The notes under the pieces: model-generated | Databases searched by the model: none | Told to the model about the DNA's origin: nothing | The model's input: only the letters and a program-made list of their open reading frames with translations | In this document: piece after piece, positions 51,979 through 62,664 of the stretch | Layout: every line of letters starts with the position of its first letter | Position numbering within the stretch: position 1 is the first letter of the stretch | NCBI RefSeq assembly: GCF_019112525.1 | Contig: NZ_CP077800.1 | Coordinates: 2,170,001 to 2,234,000 of the forward strand | Length of the DNA: 64,000 nt | Source: Modestobacter sp. L9-4 | Lineage (GTDB): Bacteria > Actinomycetota > Actinomycetes > Mycobacteriales > Geodermatophilaceae | Direction of reading: 5' to 3' | Position numbers and translations under genes: made by a program

Positions 51979-53043
51979 TCACGTCGCGTGCCGGCCGCGG
52001 GCTGCCGGCGCAGCCACGGGCTCGCCGAGCACCATGGCCGCCACCGAGGGCGGGCCGGCGACCGGCGGCGGGGGAGGAGGCGTCGTCGGCTGGGCCGTGG
52101 CGGCCGGGAGCAGCGCGCCGCGCTCGGCGAACTCGCGGGCCGCCTCGACGTAGCTGGTGGACCCGCGCGAGCCCGGGTCGTAGGTCAGCACCGACTGGCC
52201 GTAGCCCGGTGCCTCGCTGACCCGGACGTTGCGCGGGATCGCCGACTTGAGCACGAGGTCGCCGAAGTGGTTGCGCACCTCGTCGGCCACCTGGTCGGCC
52301 AGCTTCGTGCGCCCGTCGTACATGGTGAGCAGGATGGTGCTCACCGCGATCGTCGGGTTGAGGTGCTGGCGCACCAGCTCGATGTTGGAGAGCAGCTGCC
52401 CCAGCCCCTCCAGCGCGTAGTACTCGCACTGGATGGGGATGAGCACCTCGTCACCGGCCACCAGCGCGTTCAGCGTCAGCAGGCCGAGCGAGGGCGGGCA
52501 GTCGATGAGCACGTAGTGCGGCCGCTCGGTGGCGGGCAGCTCGTGCAGGTAGGTCTCGATGGAGCGGCGCAGCCGGTGCTCACGGGCGACGACGGACACC
52601 AGCTCGATCTCCGCGCCGGCCAGGTCGATCGTCGCCGGGACGCAGAAGAGGTTGGGGCTCGCCGTCGTCGGGTGGGTGACCTCGGCGAGGGTGTTGTCGC
52701 CCACGAGCGCGTCGTAGATCGAGGGCGTGCCCACGCTGTGCTCGACGCCGAGGGCGGTGCTGGTGTTGCCCTGCGGGTCCAGGTCGATGACCAGCGTGCG
52801 CAACCCGTAGAAGGCCAGCGCGACACCGAGGTTCACCGTGGACGTCGTCTTGCCGACGCCGCCCTTCTGGTTGGCGATCGTGACGACCCGGATGCGCCCC
52901 GGTGCGGGGAAGGGGTCCTGGTCGGCCGCGTGGAGGACCCGGGTCGCCCGCATCGCCTCCATGGCGATCGGGCTGTCGAAGTCCGGACCGACGGCCTGGT
53001 CGGCGGCGAGACTGGAGCGCAGCCGCTCACCGGGGTCAGTCAT
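51979..53043 (-). CDS. parA: chromosome partitioning ATPase ParA
   Basis: 354 residues. Deviant Walker [17 protein letters not shown] (about 60-75), Walker A' [10 protein letters not shown], Walker [18 protein letters not shown], and the C-terminal DNA-contact region. A Pro-rich end ([13 protein letters not shown]) is unlike most ParA. GAGGAGG before ATG 53043. Two perfect parS sites lie just upstream. Confidence 0.96.
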   Translation of the reverse strand: MTDPGERLRSSLAADQAVGPDFDSPIAMEAMRATRVLHAADQDPFPAPGRIRVVTIANQKGGVGKTTSTVNLGVALAFYGLRTLVIDLDPQGNTSTALGVEHSVGTPSIYDALVGDNTLAEVTHPTTASPNLFCVPATIDLAGAEIELVSVVAREHRLRRSIETYLHELPATERPHYVLIDCPPSLGLLTLNALVAGDEVLIPIQCEYYALEGLGQLLSNIELVRQHLNPTIAVSTILLTMYDGRTKLADQVADEVRNHFGDLVLKSAIPRNVRVSEAPGYGQSVLTYDPGSRGSTSYVEAAREFAERGALLPAATAQPTTPPPPPPVAGPPSVAAMVLGEPVAAPAARGRHAT

Positions 53044-53066
53044 CGGTGCGTCCTCCTCACCACCGT

Positions 53067-53080
53067 GTTCCACGTGGAAC
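53067..53080. promoter_or_regulatory. parS: parS centromere site beside parA (1)
   Basis: Perfect GTTCCACGTGGAAC palindrome, 24 bp before the parA start. A ParB complex here may also control parAB. Confidence 0.93.
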
Positions 53081-53101
53081 GTCGATGTGTCACTGGTGCG
53101 T

Positions 53102-53115
53102 GTTCCACGTGGAAC
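53102..53115. promoter_or_regulatory. parS: parS centromere site beside parA (2)
   Basis: Second perfect copy, 35 bp from the first centre to centre, between parA and rsmG. Confidence 0.93.
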
Positions 53116-53151
53116 GCGCGGAGCAGACAGGTCGTCCGGCGAGACGCCGGG

Positions 53152-53835
53152 TCACCGTGCTCCGCGGGTCATGACCACCACGGTAGTGGCTGCAGCGCCC
53201 AGCCCTCCACCGACCGCGCGCGTGTGCACGTCCCGCATGCCGGCCGCCTCGAGCTCGGGCACGAGACCGGGCACCTCGGCCGCCGCCCGCTCGCCGACGA
53301 GGGCGATCAGCTGGGACCCGGGGGCCAGCAACCCACGGCACCAGCCGACCAGCCGGGGGAGCGGCGCGACCGCCCGCGCGGTGACCACGTCGACCGGACC
53401 CACGGCCCGGACGACGGAACGCTCCTCCGCGCGGCCGCGGACGATCCGCCACGGCGCACCCAGGGCGGTGACGACGTCGGTGAGGAACTCGACCCGCCGG
53501 GCCATCGGCTCCACCAGGGTGAGCGTCAGGTCGGGGCGCGCCAGCCCCAGCGGGATGCCGGGCAGCCCGGCACCACTGCCGACGTCGACGACCCGGGCAC
53601 CGTGCGGCACCGCCTCGGCCAGCGCGGCGCTGTTGAGCAGGTGCCGGTCCCACAGCCGCGGGACCTCCCGCGGGCCGATCAGGCCCCGGGTGACGCCGTC
53701 ACCGGCGAGCATGGCCACGTACCGGGCGGCTGCCGGGGCCGCCGCACCGAAGACGGCCGCCGCGACCTCGGGCATCTCCGGGACGGCCGTGTCCGCGTCC
53801 TCCCGGGGCTCCGCCGGATCGACCGGGCTGCTCAC
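53152..53835 (-). CDS. rsmG: 16S rRNA (guanine(527)-N7)-methyltransferase
   Basis: 227 residues. LIGPREVPRLWDRHLLNSAAL is the family's N-terminal block; SAM site VVDVGSGAGLPGIPL, LVEPMARRVEFL and TARAVAPLPRLV. Modifies G527 of 16S rRNA, a site linked to streptomycin response. Start GTG at 53835 overlaps the khpB stop by 4 bp. Confidence 0.95.
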   Translation of the reverse strand: MSSPVDPAEPREDADTAVPEMPEVAAAVFGAAAPAAARYVAMLAGDGVTRGLIGPREVPRLWDRHLLNSAALAEAVPHGARVVDVGSGAGLPGIPLGLARPDLTLTLVEPMARRVEFLTDVVTALGAPWRIVRGRAEERSVVRAVGPVDVVTARAVAPLPRLVGWCRGLLAPGSQLIALVGERAAAEVPGLVPELEAAGMRDVHTRAVGGGLGAAATTVVVMTRGAR

Positions 53836-54467
53836 CGCTCGGGCAGGACCACGACGCGACGGTTGGGCTCCTCGCCCTCCGACTCGCTGTGCACCCCGGC
53901 GGCGCCGGCGATGACGTCATGGACGACCTTGCGCTCGAACGGGTTCATCGGCGCCAGCCGCTCGGGCTGGCGGCTCTGCCCGACCCGCTCGGCCGCGGCC
54001 GAGGCGAGGGCGGTCAGGTCGGCACGCCGCTTGGCCCGGAAGCCGCCGATGTCGAGCATCAGCCGGCTGCGCACCCCGGTGGCCTGGGCCACGGCGAGGC
54101 GGGTCAGCTCCTGCAGGGCCTCCAGCGTCGCGCCGTCCGGCCCGATCAGCGTCTTCAGCTCACCGCCCACCACGGCGACGGAGGCGCGGTCGCCCTCGAC
54201 GTCCAGGTCGATGTCGCCGTCGACGTCCAGGATGTCCAGCAGCCGCTCGAGGTAGTCGCCGGCCACGTCGCCCTCGCGGACGAGCAGGCCCTCGCCGCCC
54301 TCCTCGTCCTCGTCGACCACGTCGAGGTCGACGGGCTCGATGACCGCGTCGGCCGACGCCGCGTCGGCGTCGGGGAGGGCCGGGTCACCGGTCCCGCCGA
54401 CCGGGGTCAGCACCGCGCCCGAGGTCGCCTCGGCGGTCGTGGCGGTGTCGCTGTCGGGTGCACTCAT
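53832..54467 (-). CDS. khpB: KH/R3H RNA-binding protein (Jag/KhpB/EloR)
   Basis: 211 residues. An acidic, Ala/Asp-rich head (about 1-60) with GEGLLVREGDVAGDYLERLLDIL, then KH domain VVGGELKTLIGPDGATLEALQELTRL and R3H domain QPERLAPMNPFERKVVHDVIAG. Jag/EloR-type proteins affect cell elongation and cell-wall gene expression by binding RNA. GGAGGAC before the ATG at 54467. Sits between yidC and rsmG as usual. Confidence 0.94.
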   Translation of the reverse strand: MSAPDSDTATTAEATSGAVLTPVGGTGDPALPDADAASADAVIEPVDLDVVDEDEEGGEGLLVREGDVAGDYLERLLDILDVDGDIDLDVEGDRASVAVVGGELKTLIGPDGATLEALQELTRLAVAQATGVRSRLMLDIGGFRAKRRADLTALASAAAERVGQSRQPERLAPMNPFERKVVHDVIAGAAGVHSESEGEEPNRRVVVLPER

Positions 54468-54560
54468 GTCAGGTCCTCCGTGTGGTGCAGGCGGCCGGGC
54501 GAACCCGGTGGTCGAGGGGCCGGGCACGCTGCGGGACGGCGCCCCGGGTGCCCCGGCCGG

Positions 54561-55724
54561 TCAGCGGCGCTTGCCGCGCTTGCCGCGGTTGGCCGGGCCG
54601 GCCGCGGAGCGGCTGCCCGAGGCCCCGGACCGCGGCCGGTTGGCGCTGCCCGACGGGCGGCCGGGGGCCGAGCCGGCGGCGGTCGCACCGGTGGCGGACG
54701 GCCCACTGGTGGCGCCGTCCTGGACCGGGGTGACCCGGTCGTCGTCGACCGGTGAGGAGTCGGTGACCGAGCCGTCGAGGACGGAGGCGTCGACGACCGA
54801 GCCGTCGGCGTCCACGGTCGAGGCCGGGGCCACGGTCGCCGGCCGGCCGGCCTTGGGCCGCACCGGCTTGGCGCCCGGCTTCGGGGCCAGCGCCTTCACG
54901 TCGACGACGGGCTTGTCGGCGGCGGCCTTGGCGAGCGCACCGGGCGACCCGGGCGGCGGGAGCGCCTTGAGGATGTAGAACTGCTGGCCCAGGGTCCACA
55001 GGTTGTTGGTGAACCAGTAGATGAGCACACCGATGGGGAAGAAGAAGCCGGAGACGAAGAGGCTGATCGGCATGCCGTAGAGCAGCAGCTTCTGCACCAT
55101 CGCGGCCTGGCCCTCGACCGGGCCGGAGCGCTTCTGGATCTGCTTCTGGGTGAAGAAGGTGGTGAAGCACATGATCACGATGAGGACCATCGCGACGATG
55201 CGGATGTTGGAGTAGCTGCCGTCGGTCAGCGGCAGGATCAGCCGCTCCTTGTCCGGCTGCATGTTGAACGACGAGGAGATCGGCGCACCGAGCAGCTTGG
55301 CACTGGCCGCCTGGTCGGTGAGCTCGGTGCTCCAGCTGTAGAGCCCCTGCTTGCCCGGGGCGAGGCGGCGCAGGACGTGGAACAGCGAGATGAAGACCGG
55401 GATCTGCGGGAGCAGCGGCAGACAGCCGGCCAGCGGGTTGACCCCGCGCTCCTTCTGCAGCGCCATCATCGCCTGGCTCAGGCCCTGCCGGTCACTGCCG
55501 TACTGCTTGCGCAGCTTGGCCATCTCCGGCTGGATCTCCTGCATCGCGCGCTGCGACTTGACCTGCTTGACGAACAGGCGGAACAGCAGCACGCGGATGG
55601 TGACGACCAGGAAGACGATCGACAGCGCCCAGGTCCACCCGCTCGCCGGGTCCAGGAAGGTGGAGAACGCGGAGTGCCACGTCTTCATCACCCAGGCGAT
55701 CGCGGTGTACATCCAGTCAAGCAA
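54561..55724 (-). CDS. yidC: membrane protein insertase YidC
   Basis: 387 residues. Five-helix Oxa1/YidC core: first helix [14 protein letters not shown], cytosolic hairpin ([20 protein letters not shown]), [45 protein letters not shown] charged Ala/Pro tail follows ([15 protein letters not shown]). No Ala-rich P1 domain, as in other Gram-positives. The start is TTG at 55724 because AGGAGG lies just upstream; it overlaps the yidD stop by 8 bp (TTGCTTGA). Inserts membrane proteins and assists Sec. Confidence 0.94.
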   Translation of the reverse strand: MLDWMYTAIAWVMKTWHSAFSTFLDPASGWTWALSIVFLVVTIRVLLFRLFVKQVKSQRAMQEIQPEMAKLRKQYGSDRQGLSQAMMALQKERGVNPLAGCLPLLPQIPVFISLFHVLRRLAPGKQGLYSWSTELTDQAASAKLLGAPISSSFNMQPDKERLILPLTDGSYSNIRIVAMVLIVIMCFTTFFTQKQIQKRSGPVEGQAAMVQKLLLYGMPISLFVSGFFFPIGVLIYWFTNNLWTLGQQFYILKALPPPGSPGALAKAAADKPVVDVKALAPKPGAKPVRPKAGRPATVAPASTVDADGSVVDASVLDGSVTDSSPVDDDRVTPVQDGATSGPSATGATAAGSAPGRPSGSANRPRSGASGSRSAAGPANRGKRGKRR

Positions 55725-56109
55725 CGCCAGCCTCCTGCTGCGCGGACCGGCGGGGAGCCGGCGGGGTGGCACGACCGGGGCGGCGTGCGCCCCGAGCCGG
55801 TGGAGCAGGTGCCGCGGCAGGAGCCGACGACTGCGCCGAGGTGGACGACGTACGGCCGCCCCCGTCGGTTCCGGGGGCCGAGCGCGGCGGGGGCACCAGG
55901 TCCAGACCGCCCGGGTGCCACGGGGCGCACTTGGCCAGCCGGACCAGGGCCAGCCAGCTGCCCCGCACCGCGCCGTGCACCTCGAGGGCCTCGGCGGCGT
56001 AGGCGCTGCAGCTGGGCTCGAAGCGGCAGCGCGGCGGGAACGCCGGGCTGATCGCCCGCTGGTAGAAGCGCACCGCCGCCAGCAGGCCGCGGGCCGGGGC
56101 CCCGGTCAC
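55717..56109 (-). CDS. yidD: membrane protein insertion efficiency factor YidD
   Basis: 130 residues. N-terminal 75 are the YidD core: [34 protein letters not shown], and [20 protein letters not shown] with three conserved Cys. The Pro/Ala-rich rest is an extension. GTG at 56109 overlaps the rnpA stop by 4 bp. The yidD-yidC overlap is tight, so the two are translated together. Confidence 0.93.
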   Translation of the reverse strand: MTGAPARGLLAAVRFYQRAISPAFPPRCRFEPSCSAYAAEALEVHGAVRGSWLALVRLAKCAPWHPGGLDLVPPPRSAPGTDGGGRTSSTSAQSSAPAAAPAPPARGARRPGRATPPAPRRSAQQEAGVA

Positions 56110-56495
56110 GGCTGTGCGGTCCGGGGCCGGCTGCCCAGCAACCGGTCCAGGCCGGCGTCCAGGTCGCGGGCGAGCACGGCCGAGCCGGCGTCGGCGGCCT
56201 CGGGACGGGCCCGGACGACGAGGTCGGCGGTCGCCGGGAGCCGGTCCAGCTGGGCGCCCACGAGGTGCCGCAGCTGCCGGGTCACCCGGTGCCGGCAGAC
56301 CGAGTTGCCCACGGTCTTGCCGACGACGAAACCGGCCCGCGGCCCGGCAGGGACGTCCACTGGACGCCCGGCCGGGACGACGGGCCGTTCGGAGAGGTAG
56401 TGCAGCACCAGGGTCGGGCGCCCGGCACGACGGCCGGACCGCACGACCACGGTGAAGTCCGGCCGCCGGCGCAGGCGTGCCTGCGCGGGCAGCAC
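56106..56495 (-). CDS. rnpA: ribonuclease P protein component
   Basis: 129 residues from GTG at 56495, 1 bp after the rpmH stop. [19 protein letters not shown] and [23 protein letters not shown] are the conserved RNR-type RNA-binding sequences (the central RNR reads CRHR). Processes tRNA 5' ends with the rnpB RNA. Longer starts overlap rpmH and are unlikely. Confidence 0.93.
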   Translation of the reverse strand: MLPAQARLRRRPDFTVVVRSGRRAGRPTLVLHYLSERPVVPAGRPVDVPAGPRAGFVVGKTVGNSVCRHRVTRQLRHLVGAQLDRLPATADLVVRARPEAADAGSAVLARDLDAGLDRLLGSRPRTAQP

Positions 56496-56496
56496 C

Positions 56497-56634
56497 TCAG
56501 GCGGAGAGCTTGTCGCGACCCTTGCCACGGCGGGCGGCGAGGATGGCGCGGCCGGCCCGGGTGCGCATGCGCAGCCGGAAGCCGTGGGTCTTCGCCCGGC
56601 GACGGGTGTTCGGCTGGAAGGTGCGCTTGCTCAC
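56497..56634 (-). CDS. rpmH: 50S ribosomal protein L34
   Basis: 45 residues: [20 protein letters not shown], then [20 protein letters not shown], the fully conserved bL34 pattern, ending in SA. GTG at 56634 with TAGGAG upstream. Too short for most gene finders. A candidate minus-strand promoter (-10 TATGCT, 56831-56836) lies about 200 bp upstream. First gene of the rpmH-rnpA-yidD-yidC-khpB-rsmG run. Confidence 0.95.
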   Translation of the reverse strand: MSKRTFQPNTRRRAKTHGFRLRMRTRAGRAILAARRGKGRDKLSA

Positions 56635-57319
56635 GAGGGACTCCTACTGCTGACGACGTCGGTGCGGCGCGGACCCGGTCGGGCAGCGCACGCGCGGGGG
56701 ACGGGCAGGTCACCGGCCCGGACGGGCCCGCGACCGGCACCCGGCTCCCCGGGGCTGGTCTGCTGCGCGCGGGCCCCGGGCCGCACCCCGGGAGTGCGGG
56801 TGCGACGGGTCCAGTGCACAGACTCGGGCAAGCATAGCCGAGACCGGGCCCGTCCCGGTCGGTCGGCCCGGTGCGCAGGGGGACGTGCCGCCGTCCCGGC
56901 GGGGTGCCGACCTGGGGACAGCCGCGCGTCCGGCCGGGTGCGGTGGTCCACGCCACGTCGTTGCCGGGCTGTGGATGAGGCTGTTAGCGTCGCCGTCGCT
57001 CCGTGTTGGACGAATGGTCGTCGGCCCGTATGCCCACTCCGTCGTCCGACCGGTCCCCAGATCGCTCCCCGACCACCCATGCACTGCGCTGACCAGCGAC
57101 GACGCGGCACCCGGACGTCGGCCCCGCCGACACCGGCACCGGTGTCGCCGGGCGTGCACAGACTGTGGACACTCATGTGGACGACGCCCGCACGGGCGTC
57201 CACACCTGGGGAGTGGTCGGGGGACCCGGCAGTCGCCCCGGACCTCCCCGGTCCCTGTGGACGGACGGGTCCGACGGGACCGGAGCGCAGCACCCGGAGC
57301 ACGAGGAGGGACACAGTCG
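56635..57319. promoter_or_regulatory. rpmH-dnaA intergenic region (685 bp)
   Basis: Divergent control region. Leftward: -10 TATGCT (minus, 56831-56836) for rpmH. Rightward: TTGCCG (56961-56966) and TAGCGT (56985-56990) form a possible dnaA promoter with an 18-bp spacer, and between them lies TGTGGATGA (56970-56978), one mismatch from a DnaA box. More TGTGGAC matches occur at about 57164, 57176 and 57255. A long dnaA leader of roughly 320 nt is implied. Confidence 0.6.
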
Positions 57320-59164
57320 ATGGCCGACCCCACGGTCGATCTGGTGACGGTCTGGGACCAGATCCGCGAGCGCCTGGCCACCAGCCTGTCCCCGCAGCAG
57401 AACGCACTGCTCAGCCTGACCCGGCCGCTCGGCCTGGTCGAGGACACCGCCGTGCTCGCCGCCCCCAACGAGTTCACCCAGACCGTGCTGGAGTCCCGCA
57501 TGCGGATCCAGCTGGCCGAGGCGCTCTCGGCGGAGTTCGGCCGCGCCATCCGGGTCGCGGTGCAGCTGGAGGACGTGCCGGCCGCCCAGGCCGGTGACGC
57601 CGGCGCACCAGCCCGTGGCACGGAGGACCGCCGCTGGGCCCCGGCCGAGCGCGAGCGCGTGGCCCCCCTCGGCCAGTCCCCGGACTGGTCGGCCGACGAG
57701 CGGCTGGCCCAGGACCAGCTCGCCCAGGACCGCATCGCCCACGACCGTGCCTCGGCCGAGCTCGCCGCCCGCGAGCGGGCCGCCTCCGACCGGGCCGCGG
57801 AGGACCGTGCCGACCGTGACCGGGTCGACGACGGTCGCAGCGCCTTCGGGGTGCGCACCGACGCCGTCCGGGCCGAGGCCTGGCTGCCGGAGTCCGGGGA
57901 CGGCCGCGACTGGTCCCGGGGCTCGGTGGCCGAGGAGACCCCCCGTGAGGCCTCGGGTGAGGACAGCGGCGCCGGCGTGGGCGTCCAGGCCCGGCTCGCC
58001 CCCTGGGACCGGGAGTCCGACGACCGCGGTGACCGCCAGGCGGGCACCGACGACCGCCGCCCCGCGGACCGCTCCGCCCGTGGTGGCGGCGCCGTCCCGT
58101 TGTTCGCCGACCGCCGGCCGGGCGGGCTGGACCCGGGCCTGAACGCCAAGTACGTCTTCGACAGCTTCGTCATCGGCAACAGCAACCGCTTCGCCCACGC
58201 CGCGGCGGTCGCCGTGGCCGAGGCGCCGGCCCGGGCATACAACCCGCTGTTCATCTACGGCGACTCCGGGCTGGGCAAGACCCACCTGCTGCACGCCATC
58301 GGGCACTACGCGGCGCGGATGTTCCCCAACGTGCGGGTGCGCTACGTGAGCACCGAGGAGTTCACCAACGAGTTCATCAACCTGGTGCACTCCGGGCGGG
58401 CCGAGGACTTCCGCCGCCGCTACCGGGACATCGACTTCCTGCTGATCGACGACATCCAGTTCCTGGAGCGCGCCGAGCGGACGCAGGAGGAGTTCTTCCA
58501 CACCTTCAACACCCTCCACAACGCCAGCAAGCAGATCGTGATCACCTCCGACCGCGCGCCGAAGAAGCTGACGACGCTGGAGGACCGGCTCCGCACCCGC
58601 TTCGAGTGGGGCCTGATCACCGACGTCCAGGCACCGGACCTGGAGACCCGCATCGCGATCCTGCGCAAGAAGGCGTGGGGGGAGCGGCTGCAGGCGCCCG
58701 ACGCGGTGCTCGAGTTCATCGCCAGCAAGGTGCAGACCAACATCCGCGAGCTCGAGGGCGCGCTGATCCGGGTCACCGCCTTCGCCAGCCTGAACAAGCA
58801 GCCCGTCGACCTGGCGCTGGCCGAGCTGGTGCTCAAGGACCTCATCAGCGACGAGCAGGGCCCGCAGATCACCGCGGCGATCATCATGGCCGCCACCGCC
58901 GAGTACTTCTCGGTGACCATGGAGGAGCTGCAGGGCGCCAACCGCAGCCGCACCCTGGTCAACGCCCGGCAGATCGCCATGTACCTGTGCCGTGAGCTCA
59001 CCGAGCTGTCGCTGCCCCGCATCGGGGCCTCCTTCGGCGGCAAGGACCACACCACGGTCATGCACGCGGTCAAGAAGATCACCGGGCTGATGAGCGAGCG
59101 CCGGGCGACCTACACGCAGGTCACCGAGCTCACCGCCCGCATCAAGAGCCGCGCCCGCCAGTAG
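57320..59164 (+). CDS. dnaA: chromosomal replication initiator protein DnaA
   Basis: 614 residues. Domain I 1-85; domain II about 90-270, unusually long and strongly charged (residues about 128-172: repeats [36 protein letters not shown], probably one long helix); AAA+ domain III with Walker A GDSGLGKT (314-321), Walker [10 protein letters not shown], sensor ITSDRAP and box [13 protein letters not shown]; domain IV with [20 protein letters not shown] and the DnaA signature [25 protein letters not shown] precedes the ATG. Replication starter. Confidence 0.97.
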   Translation: MADPTVDLVTVWDQIRERLATSLSPQQNALLSLTRPLGLVEDTAVLAAPNEFTQTVLESRMRIQLAEALSAEFGRAIRVAVQLEDVPAAQAGDAGAPARGTEDRRWAPAERERVAPLGQSPDWSADERLAQDQLAQDRIAHDRASAELAARERAASDRAAEDRADRDRVDDGRSAFGVRTDAVRAEAWLPESGDGRDWSRGSVAEETPREASGEDSGAGVGVQARLAPWDRESDDRGDRQAGTDDRRPADRSARGGGAVPLFADRRPGGLDPGLNAKYVFDSFVIGNSNRFAHAAAVAVAEAPARAYNPLFIYGDSGLGKTHLLHAIGHYAARMFPNVRVRYVSTEEFTNEFINLVHSGRAEDFRRRYRDIDFLLIDDIQFLERAERTQEEFFHTFNTLHNASKQIVITSDRAPKKLTTLEDRLRTRFEWGLITDVQAPDLETRIAILRKKAWGERLQAPDAVLEFIASKVQTNIRELEGALIRVTAFASLNKQPVDLALAELVLKDLISDEQGPQITAAIIMAATAEYFSVTMEELQGANRSRTLVNARQIAMYLCRELTELSLPRIGASFGGKDHTTVMHAVKKITGLMSERRATYTQVTELTARIKSRARQ

Positions 59165-59170
59165 CGGTGG

Positions 59171-59199
59171 GACCCCGGTGCCGTCGGTGCACCGGGGTC
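59171..59199 (+). terminator. terminator after dnaA
   Basis: Perfect 10-bp stem GACCCCGGTG/CACCGGGGTC, nine-nt loop, 6 bp after the dnaA stop. Confidence 0.75.
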
Positions 59200-60149
59200 G
59201 CACCGGCGGCCCCACACGACGCCGAGCACGCTCACCTGCTCCTCCACCGTCGTGCACAGGACGCCGACCGGTCCGGTCGCCCACAGGTGCACGAGCGGGG
59301 GACACAGCCGTGCACCGGCGGTCCCGGGCGACGGACGACCGCGCCCAGGAGTCGACACGGGACCCCACCGGACCGGCCCCCGGGGACGCCGACGGGGCCC
59401 GCAGGGGGTCGTCCACTGCATCACGCAGCCGTCGTCGACGAGCCCCATCACGCGCTCCACCTGCACGTTCACCCGTCTGGACCCACGGTGGACGGGTCCT
59501 GGGCGCCCCGGAGGGGTCCTCGACCGTCGTCCCGTGTCGCCTTGTCCCCAGATCTGTACACAGGTTGGGGAGAGCGGTCACCGCCGGGGAGGGCTCGCAT
59601 CCCCACCCTGTAGATGCAGGTCAGGCCGTCACCTGCCGTCCCCGTGATGTCCCCCGGGAGTCCACATGTCGACACCTGGCGTGTGTGGACGAACCCGTGC
59701 TTCCCCTGGGGATGGGGACGAACCTGCGGGTGACCGGGGGAGACGGGGTGGAGAGCGGCCGGTGACCGTGCACAACGGTCGAGTTGTCCACGTGTCGACA
59801 CAGGGAACGGGTCGTGAGCCCACAGTGGGCCAACAGGGCAAAACCGCGGTCGACCTGCGGAAAGGGGTCCGATCCCCAGGTTCCACAAGCGTGATGACGA
59901 GGATGAGCTATATCTGCCGAGGAGTTCTCGAACCACATTCAGGCTGGGGAGGGCCGGACCGGACGCTGCGCTCCCCGGTCGGCCCACAGGGAAAGCACGC
60001 AGCAACAGGGACGGAGCAGGGCCCGGGAGGACGCCGTCACCGGGGGACTGGTCAAGCAGGGGGGCGTTCGGGGGAGGATGACGCCGCACACCGCGCCGCA
60101 CGAGCCAGCGCAGACGAGCACGGCACATCAGCAAGGGGTGGATCACGAG
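59200..60149. other. oriC: candidate replication origin oriC (dnaA-dnaN spacer)
   Basis: 950-bp non-coding region in the standard actinobacterial oriC position. DnaA-box-like sequences with at most one mismatch to TTGTCCACA: TTGTCCCCA (59542-59550), TGTGGACGA (59694-59702, minus), TTGTCCACG (59784-59792); many looser ones (CCACAG, GTGCAC, TGTACACA). The part with the most A+T, 59885-59945, includes GAGCTATATCTGCCGAG and is the best unwinding-element candidate. No coding potential. Confidence 0.75.
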
Positions 60150-61307
60150 ATGAAGTTCCGGGTGGCACGCGAGGTGCTCGCCGAGGCCGTGGCATGGACG
60201 GCGCGCAGCCTGCCGCCCCGGCCGTCGGTGCCGGTGCTGGCCGGGATCATGCTGGAGGTCGAGGGCAGCCAGCTGTCGGTGTCCGGCTTCGACTACGAGG
60301 TCTCCGCCCGCTCCGAGATCGACGTCCAGTCCACCGAGGCCGGCCGCACCCTGGTCCCCGGCCGGCTGTTGGCCGAGATCACCCGGGCCCTGCCGCCGCA
60401 CCCGGTCGACGTCGTCGCCGAGGGTGCCCGGCTGTCGATCACCTGTGGCAACGCCCGGTTCAGCCTGCCGACGCTGCCGGTGGAGGACTACCCGTCACTG
60501 CCGTCGATGCCCTCGGCCGCCGGCGTGGTCGACAGCGACGCCTTCGCCGAGGCCGTCAGCCAGGTCGCGGTGGCCGCCGGGCGCGACGACACCCTGCCGA
60601 TGCTCACCGGCGTCCGGCTGGAGATCGAGGGCGACATGGTGACCCTGGCCGCCACCGACCGGTACCGCCTCGCCGTCCGCGAGTTCGCCTGGCGCCCGGA
60701 GACCCCGGGGCTGTCGGCGGCCGTGCTGGTGCCGGCGCGCACGCTCGCCGACGCCGCCAAGACCCTCACCAGCGGGCCGGAGGTCACGCTCTCGCTGTCC
60801 TCCGGCGGCTCCGGTGAGGGGATCCTGGGCATGACGGGCAAGGACCGGCAGACCACGACGCGGCTGCTGGACGCCGAGTTCGTCAAGTACCGGGCGATCA
60901 TGCCCAGCGAGTCCTCCTCGTTCGCCGAGCTGCCGGTCGGGCTGTTCACCGACGCCGCCAAGCGCGTCGCCCTGGTCGCCGAGCGGGGGACCCCGCTGCG
61001 CTGCGAGTTCACCCCCGGCCAGGTCACGCTGAAGGCCGGCGGCACCGACGACGAGGGCCAGGCGGAGGAGCGCTGCGACGTCGTCTTCGACGGCGACCCG
61101 CTGACCATCGGCTTCAACCCGACGTTCCTGCTCGACGGGCTGGCCGCGGTGCACACCCCGCGCGCCCGGATGGACTTCACCACCGCGCTCAAGCCGGCGG
61201 TGCTGTCCGGTGTCGACGAGCCGACCGGCGACGACGGCGAGGGCCGCCCGGCGGAGCGCCCCGGCAGCTACCGCTACCTGATCATGCCGGTGCGCCTGCC
61301 GGGCTGA
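60150..61307 (+). CDS. dnaN: DNA polymerase III subunit beta (sliding clamp)
   Basis: 385 residues, three-domain clamp. MKFRVAREVLAEAVAWTARSL at the start (in two blocks), LAGIMLEVEGSQLSVSGFDY, RLLAEITRALP, VAAGRDDTLPMLTGVRLEIE, LAATDRYRLAVREF, and the C-terminal RYLIMPVRLPG. ATG at 60150 matches the usual start; a GTG (VDHEMKFR) at 60138 is possible. Followed by a 54-bp palindromic element. Confidence 0.96.
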   Translation: MKFRVAREVLAEAVAWTARSLPPRPSVPVLAGIMLEVEGSQLSVSGFDYEVSARSEIDVQSTEAGRTLVPGRLLAEITRALPPHPVDVVAEGARLSITCGNARFSLPTLPVEDYPSLPSMPSAAGVVDSDAFAEAVSQVAVAAGRDDTLPMLTGVRLEIEGDMVTLAATDRYRLAVREFAWRPETPGLSAAVLVPARTLADAAKTLTSGPEVTLSLSSGGSGEGILGMTGKDRQTTTRLLDAEFVKYRAIMPSESSSFAELPVGLFTDAAKRVALVAERGTPLRCEFTPGQVTLKAGGTDDEGQAEERCDVVFDGDPLTIGFNPTFLLDGLAAVHTPRARMDFTTALKPAVLSGVDEPTGDDGEGRPAERPGSYRYLIMPVRLPG

Positions 61308-61618
61308 CCGAGGTCGGAGGACCCCGTCCTCCCCACCCCTCGAGAGCTCGGGGCGAGCCTCGGGACGGGGCCGGGGGCCGCGCCTCCCGGACTGCGGGTG
61401 GACCGGCAGCGGGGCCGGCGTGCGGCGCGTCCGGGGACCCCGGCGCGCGTGCGGGGGACCGGGCGAGCACGATGGGCGCCGACGAGCCCCGGCCCCGTGG
61501 TCGGCGGCTCAGGACCCTGCAGCGTCGCGGGGGCTCCTGGACACGCAGGACAGCGAGCGAGAGACCGACCGCGGCATCCCGCGGGCCGACGAGGACATCG
61601 AGTACGAGGAGGACCGGC
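61308..61618. other. 311-bp non-coding region dnaN-gnd
   Basis: Contains a palindromic element at 61319-61372 and GAGGAGGACCGGC before the gnd start. The stretch 61400-61590 has open frames on both strands, but none looks like a gene. Confidence 0.5.
61319..61372. repeat. 54-bp nested palindromic intergenic element (copy 3)
   Basis: Begins GGACCCCGTCCTCCCC and ends CGGGACGGGGCC, inner stem around CTCGAGAGCTCGGGG. Same design as copies 1, 2 and 4, with different stem bases. Confidence 0.7.
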
Positions 61619-62551
<933 letters not shown>

Positions 62552-62555
62552 TGGA

Positions 62556-62611
62556 GGACCCCCTTGCCCCCCGCCACGAGCGAGCTCGTGGCGGGACCCT
62601 GCGAGGGGACC
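62556..62611. repeat. 56-bp nested palindromic intergenic element (copy 4)
   Basis: Begins GGACCCCCTTGCCCCCC, has a perfect 12-bp inner stem CCCGCCACGAGC/GCTCGTGGCGGG, and ends CCCTGCGAGGGGACC. Lies right after the gnd stop. Same orientation and length as the trxA copy, with different inner-stem bases that still pair. Confidence 0.8.
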
Positions 62612-62664
62612 TCACCCGTGCTCCGCACGGAACCCGTTCCAGCACGTCGTCGGAGGTCTGAACC

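Noticed and set aside
57173-59581. 802-residue minus-strand frame across dnaA
   Set aside because: Antisense to the conserved dnaA; no recognisable domain.
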